A stretch of 22,107 nucleotides of DNA from a virus. Shown here piece after piece: positions 14,212-21,286 of this stretch. The position numbers and the translations under genes were made by a program. Numbering within the stretch: position 1 is the stretch's first letter; each line of letters opens with the position of its first letter. Location: IMG/VR virus record IMGVR_UViG_3300025093_001726, positions 1-22,107 of that record; one strand, 5' to 3'. The notes under the pieces were generated by a model that was given only the letters and a program-made list of their open reading frames with translations, was not told the DNA's origin and ran no database searches.

Positions 14212-15324
14212 CTAGAACCGCAAGAGCACTTTGACGCGCTCGCGAATGGTTTCGCCAAAGGCGATATCGATTGGAGAGACGGCCACCGGTTCGGTGGCGC
14301 CGGAGATCTCGTCTGGCGCCAGCCACATCAAGCCGGGCCTGTTCGGGTCGCTGGGGATGGCATCGAACACCAGGCCAAACGAATGAGCGACACTGCCGTC
14401 GCCATCACCGAAGCCGGTCTGGCACTCGGCATAGATCCGTACATCAGCGTTCGGCGCCGGCGCGTAATCGGCGCCGGCGATGCGATAGGGGCCGCCCACG
14501 GCGGGAGCGACCACCCAGCTGGCGCGGGCGCGTCGGTAGCCGATGACGGCGCCGACGTCGTCGAAGAACGCGAACCAGATCGGACGTCCGATTGCGCCCG
14601 ATGCCATGGCTTCTGATCGGGCGCGGACTGCGCTCGATTCCCAGCTGGCCTCGGTGCTGTCCCAGCTGAAGTCGCCCCAGCCTAGATCTTCATCCTCGAC
14701 CGGCTCCAGCCAAACCCCCAGTTCGACCAGGTCGGCCTCGGCCAGGGTATGGTCGAATTCATAGCTCCGGCCGAAAGACCAGAGCGGCCCCCCCTCTTCG
14801 AGGCGCCGACCGGAAAACTCGCCATAATGCGCCTCCCCCCAATGGCTTTCGGAAAGGGTCAGCGGCCGTATGTCGAGACCGTGATAGCCCCGCCAGAACA
14901 CCGAGCGCTTGGGCACCGAAAGCTTGGCAACGCCGGCAATCCGTTCGAGATCCGCGCGCGCGTCTCGGACGCGATCGAGGTGAAGCTGGAACAGGTTCCA
15001 ATACCGCCGCAGCGAACTGGCCTCATCGACAATGCCTTCATAGCCAAGCCAGGCCAGGGCAAGGTCGATCGCGGCTGGCGTCCCCCGGACACGCTGCCAG
15101 TCGATCCCTTCCGCGATCAGCTCATAGAGATTGGGCACATAAGGCGTCAGTTCACCCAGGCCGTACTCATAGATCAGGAACGGCAGGAACGACGGCGGCG
15201 GCGCCAAGAGCTTGGTGCCCCGGATCGCCACGATGGCAGGCGACACCGACACGTTCGTGTCGAGCGCCTCGCCAACGGCCAGCTCCCACGCCGTGGCATT
15301 GCCCGGCAGCAAATCGCTCAGCAT
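14212..15324 (-). CDS. I: Tail protein I (P2 gpI-like) with long C-terminal extension
   Basis: A 370-residue protein whose N-terminal part (about residues 1-190) follows the P2 gpI pattern: MLSDLLPGNATAWELAVGEAL, then LLPFLIYEYGLGEL-like and WQRVRGTPAAIDLALAWLGY, with the 'k.GT..ai..al..lG' motif of gpI proteins. gpI is a baseplate protein that links the wedge (J) to tail fibres. P2 I is only about 176 residues; here about 180 extra residues, rich in Trp, Ser and Asp (ESHWGEAHYGEFSG, DLGWGDFSWDSTEASWESS), form a likely extra beta-rich domain. The ATG shares a base with the J stop (TGATG). Confidence 0.85.
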   Translation of the reverse strand: MLSDLLPGNATAWELAVGEALDTNVSVSPAIVAIRGTKLLAPPPSFLPFLIYEYGLGELTPYVPNLYELIAEGIDWQRVRGTPAAIDLALAWLGYEGIVDEASSLRRYWNLFQLHLDRVRDARADLERIAGVAKLSVPKRSVFWRGYHGLDIRPLTLSESHWGEAHYGEFSGRRLEEGGPLWSFGRSYEFDHTLAEADLVELGVWLEPVEDEDLGWGDFSWDSTEASWESSAVRARSEAMASGAIGRPIWFAFFDDVGAVIGYRRARASWVVAPAVGGPYRIAGADYAPAPNADVRIYAECQTGFGDGDGSVAHSFGLVFDAIPSDPNRPGLMWLAPDEISGATEPVAVSPIDIAFGETIRERVKVLLRF

Positions 15325-16187
15325 CAGAATGCTCTGCCAATCGTGTTGAGGGTGATCGTCCCGAGCGCGGCAGCCTGGTTGAAGGGCACCACGACGTCGG
15401 CGGCAGGAGCGAGGATCTCGACCTTCTGCACGCCGTCAATCATCAGGTTGGCGATCAGCCAGGAACGGGTGACGTCACGGCCCAGCCCCATTTGGGCGGC
15501 CCATGCTGCACTTAACTTCGCCGTCATCTGCTCAATGATCGCGGCCGAGGTTTCCGGCAAGAGCCAGACATTGGCCGTCACCGGCATGGCTACGCGCGAG
15601 GCGGCCGCGACCACGATCCGATCATTGACCATGCGCACGGCCGGCGCCTGCAGGGCGGCATCCACCTTCGCCAGTAGCGGCGCGTCAGCAACGCCGGCAT
15701 TGTCGGTCGAGAACACCGCCACATGCACTGTCGGATCCCGCCCGACGGTATAGACCGCCGCATCGGCAACCCGCGCATCGGCCCCCAGGGCCACCGACCG
15801 ATACCGAGGCTCGGTCCCGCCCGTCGATCGACCGCGGATCGCCAGAACCACGCGCACGCGCAGGGCGGCATCGGACTCACCGGTGAGCCTTGCGACGTCA
15901 TAGAATTGGGCCAGATGGTCGAGGTCGCTGCCATTGGCAAAGGCCAAGAGGTTCGCCCGAATGGCCTCATTGATCCGCTGCCGCAGCAAGAGGTCACTAT
16001 AGCTGGCCGTCTGCAGCAGGATCTGCGCCGGATCGGTTTCCAGATCCTCGACGTCATAATCGATACCGGCCGCCGCGAAGATCGCCACCAGCTGCGAGCG
16101 GAACGCGGCATAGCGATCTTCATAGCTGATCTGCTCGATGATCACCGGCAGTGGCAGGTTCGCAAGTTCGGCGGGCAGTTCGGCCAT
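15324..16187 (-). CDS. J: Baseplate assembly protein J (P2 gpJ family)
   Basis: A 287-residue baseplate wedge protein (P2 J is 302), counterpart of T4 gp6. Recognisable parts are the N-terminal YEDRYAAFRSQLVAIF...VEDLETDPAQILLQTASYSDLLLRQRINEAIRANLLAFANGSDLDHLAQFYDVAR block, including the 'P....l...ay.e..lr..in.a....lla.a.g..LD.la..ygv.R' family signature, and the C-terminal GLGRDVTRSWLIANLMIDGVQKVEIL segment. It starts 10 bases after the W stop and overlaps I by one base. Order V-W-J-I is that of P2. Confidence 0.95.
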   Translation of the reverse strand: MAELPAELANLPLPVIIEQISYEDRYAAFRSQLVAIFAAAGIDYDVEDLETDPAQILLQTASYSDLLLRQRINEAIRANLLAFANGSDLDHLAQFYDVARLTGESDAALRVRVVLAIRGRSTGGTEPRYRSVALGADARVADAAVYTVGRDPTVHVAVFSTDNAGVADAPLLAKVDAALQAPAVRMVNDRIVVAAASRVAMPVTANVWLLPETSAAIIEQMTAKLSAAWAAQMGLGRDVTRSWLIANLMIDGVQKVEILAPAADVVVPFNQAAALGTITLNTIGRAF

Positions 16188-16197
16188 TGAGGCACCC

Positions 16198-16587
16198 CTA
16201 GATAATCGTCACGCGCTCCCCCAGGCGAATGGTGAAGCTGCGCGTGCTGGCTACGGAAAGGTCGCCGGCAAGCGCGCGAGGGCGCCAGTCGACCAACACT
16301 TGTATGCCCGCCGTGCCCACGCGCAGTTCTTTGGGTGAAGCGGAGACCAGGACGGCCCGCACCCGCAGGCGCGGCTCCCAGAGATCGATGCCGACTGCGA
16401 TCAGCGTTTTCCACGCGGCGAACAAAGCCGGCGTCGTGGCGCGGCCCAGCAGCTCGGCGAGACCCGCACCGAAATGGCGGCGCATGACACGCTCGCCGAT
16501 GCGAGTGGAGAAGATCACCTCGACCGATTGCAGGGCTGACGCATAGCCGTCGATCACCTTGCCGGTATGCCGATCGACGCCGCTCAT
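16198..16587 (-). CDS. W: Baseplate protein W (gpW/gp25 family)
   Basis: A 129-residue gpW/gp25-family baseplate wedge protein (P2 W is 115). The family core is present: SALQSVEVIFSTRIGERVMRRHFGAGLAELLG, in which the 'i.....i..il.T..GeR.m...fG..l...l' pattern is diagnostic, then WEPRLRV and a C-terminal beta region. In T4, gp25 joins the wedge to the sheath. The ATG overlaps the stop of the preceding 56-residue ORF (ATGA). Confidence 0.94.
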   Translation of the reverse strand: MSGVDRHTGKVIDGYASALQSVEVIFSTRIGERVMRRHFGAGLAELLGRATTPALFAAWKTLIAVGIDLWEPRLRVRAVLVSASPKELRVGTAGIQVLVDWRPRALAGDLSVASTRSFTIRLGERVTII

Positions 16588-16754
16588 TTCGGGGCCTTTG
16601 GCCGGGCCTGCTTGCGCACCGGTGCCGGCGTCAGGCGGCCGTGGCCAAGGTCATAGAGCGCCTCGGCCTCGGTCAGCGACATGCGCCGATTGCTCGGCAC
16701 CGGAATGCCATTGATCTGGGTGACGCCCGGCGCCACCAGGTAAAGCTTTTTCAT
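16584..16754 (-). CDS. Small orphan protein between baseplate V and W
   Basis: A 56-residue basic protein of unknown function, inserted between V and W, which are adjacent in P2. It reads MKKLYLVAPGVTQINGIPVP, then RRMSLTEAEALYDLGHGRLTP and a basic Pro/Lys/Arg tail. ATG at 16754 has AGGAAGAGG just upstream and is preferred to an in-frame TTG at 16775. It overlaps the W start by four bases, so it is almost certainly translated. It could be a small baseplate component or a V-tip partner; the sequence does not tell. Confidence 0.75.
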   Translation of the reverse strand: MKKLYLVAPGVTQINGIPVPSNRRMSLTEAEALYDLGHGRLTPAPVRKQARPKAPK

Positions 16755-16764
16755 CGGCCTCTTC

Positions 16765-17310
16765 CTAAGTTGCAAAGACCACGTCAGACCCTTCGACGAT
16801 CGGGTGAAGCCCGGAGGATGAACCGAAGGTCACATTGACCATGTCCCCGATGCGCGCGACCTTCTTGCCGCCCTCGCCGCCCAGCTCGATCTTGGGGGCA
16901 TTCACCAGAACATTGGTCGCGGCATCGATCGTCACAGAGCCGCCCTTGCCGATGGTGATCGTCACCTCGCCGAACCGCAGCTTGTTTTCGTCAAGGCTTT
17001 GGCTGGGCGGCGGATTGTCATCCGAGAACCCGCCGCGCAGCAGAATGCCGCGTCGTGGGTCGCCCCCCGGATTGATGAGCCCGACAATCTGCCCTTCGCT
17101 CAATGGCGCCCAGGTCGATGTTGCGCCACCCGACTCCGGGTGGGGATAGAACGGCGACAGGTAGGGCTGCCCATCCGGCCCGTCACCGAGCTTGATCCGG
17201 AAGCCGCGCTCCGCATCGACGACAGCAACCGGGCCGACGCGCAGCGCCCGGCCGAACAGCGTCTTGAGCTGCTCGATATCGGCCCGTTGCGCGATGATTT
17301 CCGCTATCAT
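16765..17310 (-). CDS. V: Baseplate assembly protein V, central spike (P2 gpV family)
   Basis: A 181-residue spike protein (P2 V is 211) that punctures the outer membrane. The N-terminal part carries the gpV OB-fold (LKTLFGRALRVGPVAVVDAERGFRIKLGD, then LSPFYPHPESGGATSTWAPLSEGQIVGLINPGGDPRRGILLRGGFSDDNPPP, a strong family match). The C-terminal half (about 115-181) has short alternating strands (VTITIGKGGSVTIDAATNVLVNAPKIEL), the repeating beta-helix that forms the needle. No obvious terminal HxH iron-binding motif is seen. The start overlaps the upstream stop by four bases (ATGA). Confidence 0.95.
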   Translation of the reverse strand: MIAEIIAQRADIEQLKTLFGRALRVGPVAVVDAERGFRIKLGDGPDGQPYLSPFYPHPESGGATSTWAPLSEGQIVGLINPGGDPRRGILLRGGFSDDNPPPSQSLDENKLRFGEVTITIGKGGSVTIDAATNVLVNAPKIELGGEGGKKVARIGDMVNVTFGSSSGLHPIVEGSDVVFAT

Positions 17311-18098
17311 GTTGCCTCGACCTCGACAGTGACCGTTTCGATTGTCGGCACTTCGCCATCCTCGCCTGTCGCCAAGGGACGCCCGCCGAGTGCGAGGGAC
17401 TGGCCATCAGTCAGGCCCAGCTCGCGCTGCACCAGCTGCCAGTCGACCGCAGTGCCAGCCAGAGCGGCTTCAAAGGCCAGCTTGATCTTGAACAGGCGCG
17501 CATCGGCGCTATCGGCCAGGGCCGCCAGAAACCGCGCATAGATGCTGCCGGTCAGATCCGCGCCGCGAACCGGATCGGCGAGCAGGCCGGCAGTGATCCG
17601 AACTTCCTGCGCCGCTACGCGGGTGCCGTTCTGTTTCTGACCGATGCGCGACCGCTCGATGCCGGTGACATCGCCCATCAGCTCGCGCGCCAGATCAGCC
17701 CAAAGGCTGTCGGGCGCGACCAGGGCGTCGGCAACCTGCCGCATCATCAGATCGAGCGACAATTCCATATTGGCGTCGGTGTCCGGCAGCCCGACGCCGA
17801 TGATTGTCGTCACCCCAGATTGGGGATCCTGTTCAAGCATGGCGGCCGAGATGCCAGCCTCGATCACCAGCTCGACCGTAGGATCGTCGCCGAACAGCGA
17901 CAAGAAGCCATTGCCCGCGCCAACGCGCCCGCCATCGGTATAGACCGAGATGAAGGGGCGATCCTGATCGGTTCGAAGGGTTCCGTCGGCATCGAGATCG
18001 AGGGCCGTGAACTGGCTGTCCAGCACATTGTCACCGGCGAGGGTAGCGCCGCGCAGGGCTTCCTGCACGGCAACGCGCAGCGCGATGCGTGTCAGCAT
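17307..18098 (-). CDS. Putative tail completion/terminator protein (unassigned family)
   Basis: A 263-residue protein without signal or TM. The N-terminus (RIALRVAVQEALRGATLAGDNVLDSQF, then RPFISVYTDGG and TVELVIEAGI) resembles the 'R.A...AL.G.T.AG..V..S......P.I.VYT' layout seen in tail-terminator-like proteins of alphaproteobacterial prophages. The C-terminal half is helical (MMRQVADALVAPDSLWADLARELMG) followed by an acidic tail. The position between the head-tail connector and gpV is where P2 has tail completion genes R and S, neither of which is recognisable here. The assignment is from position and weak resemblance only. Shine-Dalgarno GTGAGG precedes ATG 18098. Confidence 0.6.
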   Translation of the reverse strand: MLTRIALRVAVQEALRGATLAGDNVLDSQFTALDLDADGTLRTDQDRPFISVYTDGGRVGAGNGFLSLFGDDPTVELVIEAGISAAMLEQDPQSGVTTIIGVGLPDTDANMELSLDLMMRQVADALVAPDSLWADLARELMGDVTGIERSRIGQKQNGTRVAAQEVRITAGLLADPVRGADLTGSIYARFLAALADSADARLFKIKLAFEAALAGTAVDWQLVQRELGLTDGQSLALGGRPLATGEDGEVPTIETVTVEVEAT

Positions 18099-18122
18099 GT
18101 TGGCCTCACTTCAGGCGTTGAA

Positions 18123-18512
18123 CTAGGGCGCAGGTCTCGCCTTGGTAGAGAGCGAGATCTGCGCAACGATCTGGCCGGCGCCGTTGACGTCGACCGTGAC
18201 GATATCGAACCAGGGCTGGCCCTCGCGGGCATCGGCCCGCACCTTGTCACCCTGTCTCAGAATGCCGTTGAAACTGGCCTTCTGGATGATCAGCAGGCCG
18301 GTACCGCCCACCAGATGCGTGGTGAAAGACGAATTGCTGCGCGACGGCACCACGTCGCTTTCACCGGGCAGGTGCAACTGCGCCCGAAGATCCTGCATGG
18401 GTCGGTCAGGATCCTCCAGGCCGCCCTTGAGAAAGGAAAGGCGAACCGGCTCCCCGAACAGTCGGTCGGCCGTCCGGGTCGCCATCGCTGTCAGGTTGTG
18501 CCAGTTCGCCAT
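18123..18512 (-). CDS. Putative head-tail connector protein
   Basis: A 129-residue protein in the place of head-completion/adaptor genes, directly after the DUF2190 protein. N-terminal WHNLTAMATRTADRLFGEPVRLSFL, a beta-rich centre (LRAQLHLPG..., TGLLIIQKASFNG) and the C-terminal LRQGDKVRADAREGQPWFDIVTVDVNGAGQIVAQIS, where 'GD.V......g.pwf.V..V...g.g.....L' resembles the adaptor (lambda gpFII-like) fold pattern. Gap to the preceding stop is 5 bases, with only a weak Shine-Dalgarno, so translation may be coupled. I am confident of the gene, moderately of the role. Confidence 0.62.
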   Translation of the reverse strand: MANWHNLTAMATRTADRLFGEPVRLSFLKGGLEDPDRPMQDLRAQLHLPGESDVVPSRSNSSFTTHLVGGTGLLIIQKASFNGILRQGDKVRADAREGQPWFDIVTVDVNGAGQIVAQISLSTKARPAP

Positions 18513-18517
18513 GGCGG

Positions 18518-18847
18518 TTAGTTCGACAGGCGGACGATGCCGACCGTGTCAGCGGTCAGGGCGGCCTCAACCGCGTGGCCGAGCGCCTTGTTGGCACCGG
18601 TATTGTCGTCGGTCGTGCAGACCGAATTGGTTGCATCCCAGTAGAGCTTTGCACCCACCGACCATGCTTGGCCGGTCGCCTTGGGCAACTGGAACACACC
18701 GACCAGGTGCAGCACAACCGGCTCGCTGGCGGCCGCATCATGACCGGCCACGCCGCCAAGATCGCCGGCGAAATAAACACTGCCCGACGCCTTGGCGCCC
18801 GCAGTGGTGACGGTGACAGTCGCACCGCTCGAAAGGAAGTTCTTCAT
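18518..18847 (-). CDS. DUF2190 family capsid decoration (cement) protein
   Basis: A 109-residue protein of the DUF2190 family, which sits next to the major capsid gene in many phages and is believed to decorate the capsid. Visible features are N-terminal MKNFLSSGATVTVTTAGAKASGSVYFAGDLGGVAGHDAAASEPVVLHLVGVFQLPKA, matching the family pattern of 'G.tv..ta...i..G..v..g...GVa..da..G....l...Gv..lp', then WSVGAKLYWD and a GHAVEAA...GIVRLSN ending. ATG at 18847 (AAGGGG upstream) is preferred over an upstream in-frame start at 18895, which lies in a hairpin-bearing leader. Confidence 0.88.
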   Translation of the reverse strand: MKNFLSSGATVTVTTAGAKASGSVYFAGDLGGVAGHDAAASEPVVLHLVGVFQLPKATGQAWSVGAKLYWDATNSVCTTDDNTGANKALGHAVEAALTADTVGIVRLSN

Positions 18848-18886
18848 TCTGATCCCCTTGGATCTGTGATGTTGGGAGAGCCCGAA

Positions 18887-18916
18887 GTCGGCCACGCCAG
18901 CAAAGGCGCGGCCGAC
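18887..18916 (-). other. Strong RNA hairpin between capsid and decoration genes
   Basis: On the minus-strand transcript a 12-bp stem (18905-18916 with 18887-18898, including one G-U pair that is a mismatch on the plus strand) closes a 6-nt loop. No U-run follows, so it is more likely an mRNA-stabilising or processing structure than a terminator; Rho-independent attenuation would be weak. Confidence 0.55.
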
Positions 18917-18935
18917 AGACAGGAGCTATGCCGCG

Positions 18936-20579
18936 TTACAGGCCGGCGTTCTTCCAGGCGAAGCGGGAGTCGACGGCGCCACAACCGAAGTCGTGTTCGA
19001 CCGACATGCCGAAGCCCTGGGTGCCGAACGGCTCTTCCATGCGCACGCGCGGCGCCTCGTAGCCGTCGAGATAGCCCCAACGCCAGTTGCTGCCCATGTC
19101 GGGCGCACCGATCAGATACCAGGCATTGCCCGAGATCTGGCTGGTCTCGACCGGCGTCAGCTTGCCCGAGAACGGGTTCACTGCGCTCGCCGTCGCCGGC
19201 GTGATCGTGGCCAGCAGCTTTTCCGCCTCGGTCGACTTGTCGGGACCGGTCAGCAGGAAGCGCGGGCTGTTTGACAGCAGCGGGTTGCCATCCTTGGACT
19301 TCTGCTTGCCCATGGCCGCGCGGCCCTTGCCGATATTGTCCACGTCGATGGCGCTGGCCGTGCCGAGGTTGTTGTGATCGGCATGGAATACGGTCTTGCC
19401 GTCGGCGAGCTTGGCGTTGAAGGCCAGCGAGTAGAAGGTGATCTCTTCGAACAGGGCCACCGTGGCGCCGTAGCTCGACAGCAGATCCGCGATCGCGCCC
19501 AGGTCATCGTTGATGAGCATCTGACGGGTGATCTGGATCCGCCGCGCATAGCTGAAGGCCTGGGTGGTTTCCTTGCCTTCCCCGAAGGTGCCGGCCTTGA
19601 TTTCGCCGGTCTCGAGAACCTTTTCGAGCATCGGGAAGTCGCCGACGCTCACCGAGGTATGCGGACGGAAATCGCGATAGTTGCGCTGCCGGGTGAAGGG
19701 CTTGAACGTCGGCTGTGCCAGGGCGTAGCGGCCTTCAAGGGTGCGGTTGAGGGCGTTTTCGAAGATCGCCGGGAAATCCGAGGTGGAGTGCGAAGCACGG
19801 GTCAGGATTTCGTCGATCTGGCGGGCGTTGAGAATGCGTCCGCCGCGATAATTGATGCTCTCTGCCGCGAGGTCAATCACGCCGCGCCCCATGAACTGAC
19901 GGGCAGCTTCGGACGGACCAGCTTCCGGAACGCGGACGCCCAGACCATAGGACAGCGCCTCGGTCATCGCGGCGCGCGTGACTTCCGTCGCGTCGGTGCC
20001 AACCTGCACGCGGGTATTGCCGTTGACCGGTGCCTGGCTGCCGACCATCTGGTCGAACAGCTGGGCACGGAAAGCGTCGACCGTGACATTGCCGTCAATG
20101 GCGGCGCGGGTCAGGTCGGTGCGGCCGGCGCGAGCTGCCAGGTCCATGATCGTGGTAACGCGGGCGGTTTCAGCGGCGCGGGTGGCCTCGACGTTCGGCT
20201 GCTGCGGCGCCGGTGCGGGATCCTCATCAGTCTCGCCAGCGGCTTCACGCTGCTTGATTTCCATCGACAGCGCGCGGATCTGGCCGAGCAGGGTTTCGTG
20301 CTCGCCCTCGATCATGCGGACCTTGTCCGGTTCGAGGCCGTCGGTCAGCTCGGCGATCTTGGCCGTCGCCTTAGCCTGCAAATCGGTGAGGTTGGTGCGC
20401 AGCACTGCCAGTGGCGTGAAGGCCAGGGCATGGGGCGCATTGGCGAAGGCATCGTTGAGCATATGCCCGGCGGCTGCCATGTGTTGGGTTGCGTTGAGGG
20501 CATCGGGCAGAAGCGTGAACGTGGCGAACAGAGCGACGGCCAGCATCAGGCCTACCGCCAAGAAAGTCTTGGTTTTCAT
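18936..20579 (-). CDS. Major capsid protein (Mu gpT-like) with hydrophobic N-terminus
   Basis: A 547-residue major head subunit. The C-terminal two thirds match the Mu gpT-like capsid type: RNYRDFRPHTSVSVGDFPMLEKVLETGEIK, QITRQMLINDDLGAIADL, ADGKTVFHADHNNL (about 394-407, a hallmark of this group) and the GYEAPRVRMEEPFGTQGFGMSVEHDFGCGAVD ending. Residues about 55-110 are a likely coiled coil; VTTIMDLAARAGRTDLTRAAIDGNVTVDAFRAQLFDQ (about 143-180) matches the linker of known protease-capsid fusion proteins. The N-terminus is a signal-like segment (KTK then a hydrophobic run to about residue 24), unusual for a capsid protein. ATG 20579 has GGAGA at good spacing, so this start is credible. Confidence 0.92.
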   Translation of the reverse strand: MKTKTFLAVGLMLAVALFATFTLLPDALNATQHMAAAGHMLNDAFANAPHALAFTPLAVLRTNLTDLQAKATAKIAELTDGLEPDKVRMIEGEHETLLGQIRALSMEIKQREAAGETDEDPAPAPQQPNVEATRAAETARVTTIMDLAARAGRTDLTRAAIDGNVTVDAFRAQLFDQMVGSQAPVNGNTRVQVGTDATEVTRAAMTEALSYGLGVRVPEAGPSEAARQFMGRGVIDLAAESINYRGGRILNARQIDEILTRASHSTSDFPAIFENALNRTLEGRYALAQPTFKPFTRQRNYRDFRPHTSVSVGDFPMLEKVLETGEIKAGTFGEGKETTQAFSYARRIQITRQMLINDDLGAIADLLSSYGATVALFEEITFYSLAFNAKLADGKTVFHADHNNLGTASAIDVDNIGKGRAAMGKQKSKDGNPLLSNSPRFLLTGPDKSTEAEKLLATITPATASAVNPFSGKLTPVETSQISGNAWYLIGAPDMGSNWRWGYLDGYEAPRVRMEEPFGTQGFGMSVEHDFGCGAVDSRFAWKNAGL

Positions 20580-20600
20580 ACCAATCTCCAGTGTGGGGTT

Positions 20601-20635
20601 ATCGGGGCACTTGACCGTCTCCCTGCAGCCCCGAT
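20601..20635 (-). other. Hairpin in the protease-capsid intergenic region
   Basis: Perfect 8-bp inverted repeat ATCGGGGC (20601-20608) / GCCCCGAT (20628-20635) with a 19-nt loop, in the 80-bp leader of the capsid gene. No U-run follows. It may influence stability or translation of the capsid message. Confidence 0.4.
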
Positions 20636-20659
20636 GGCGCAGGCGGTAGCTCGAAAGGG

Positions 20660-21286
20660 TCAGATCCCGGACTGGGCCTGACGCATGCGCATGCGGGCGG
20701 CAGCGACCGCAGCGGCGGAATTGTCCAGCTCGACATCGAAGAGCTGCTTGGGGTCATCGGCCCGCACGCCCGAAGCGTGATCGGCGGGCACGGTGACGAA
20801 AGAGATCTCGGTGGGGGTCCAACGCTGGGCGATGACCTTCTGCACCTCGCCGCGCTTTTCCGGCTCGATGATCTTGATCTTCTGCAGGGTGTAGCCGGCC
20901 GAGACGTTGCGCACGATGCCGTCGGCGATCAGGCCAAACAGCCGGTCGGCGTCGGGGTCGATGCCGGCAGCGGGAAAGCGCAGCAGAGCCCGCGCCTCGG
21001 TGCCCTCGATCCATGCCTTATCGACCACGCCACGCTGGCTGCTGGTCGAGTAGCGCGCGTGGCTGTCAAGAACCGGCGCGCCGGCATTGAGCCGGGTGAA
21101 GTCGATCGCCGACTTGCTGATGGTCAGGATCTCGTCAAAGTCGATTACGCGATCCCAGCCTTCGTAGCGGCGGCGGCGAACCGGCGTTTCGGTGGCAAAG
21201 ACCACTTCGACCGTCCGCTTGTCCGGGTCGACCTGGTTGGTGCTGGCAAAGGCACGCACCTGCATGGGAAGAGACGACAGGGTCAT
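20660..21286 (-). CDS. HK97-type prohead protease
   Basis: A 208-residue serine protease of the HK97 prohead protease family (peptidase U35), which cleaves scaffold parts during head maturation. The catalytic pattern is visible: His76 in GAPVLDSHARYS and Ser129 in DGIVRNVSAGY, with the typical TRLNAGAPVLDSH block before and WTPTEISFVTVPADHASGVRA after. The sequence matches the N-terminal half of 'prohead protease/major capsid fusion' proteins, yet here it ends in its own stop and the capsid gene follows 80 bp later. The ATG overlaps the portal stop by four bases. The C-terminal RMRMRQAQSGI tail is basic. Confidence 0.92.
   Translation of the reverse strand: MTLSSLPMQVRAFASTNQVDPDKRTVEVVFATETPVRRRRYEGWDRVIDFDEILTISKSAIDFTRLNAGAPVLDSHARYSTSSQRGVVDKAWIEGTEARALLRFPAAGIDPDADRLFGLIADGIVRNVSAGYTLQKIKIIEPEKRGEVQKVIAQRWTPTEISFVTVPADHASGVRADDPKQLFDVELDNSAAAVAAARMRMRQAQSGI

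Noticed and set aside
10958-14326. Longer start for the DUF4815 gene (42 extra residues overlapping gpI)
   Set aside because: The extra part is Arg-rich shadow of gpI; ATG 14200 has a Shine-Dalgarno just upstream and begins the recognisable domain.
18895-18895. Upstream start for the DUF2190 protein
   Set aside because: It lies at the foot of the intergenic hairpin with no good Shine-Dalgarno, and the added residues do not match the family; ATG 18847 has AAGGGG.
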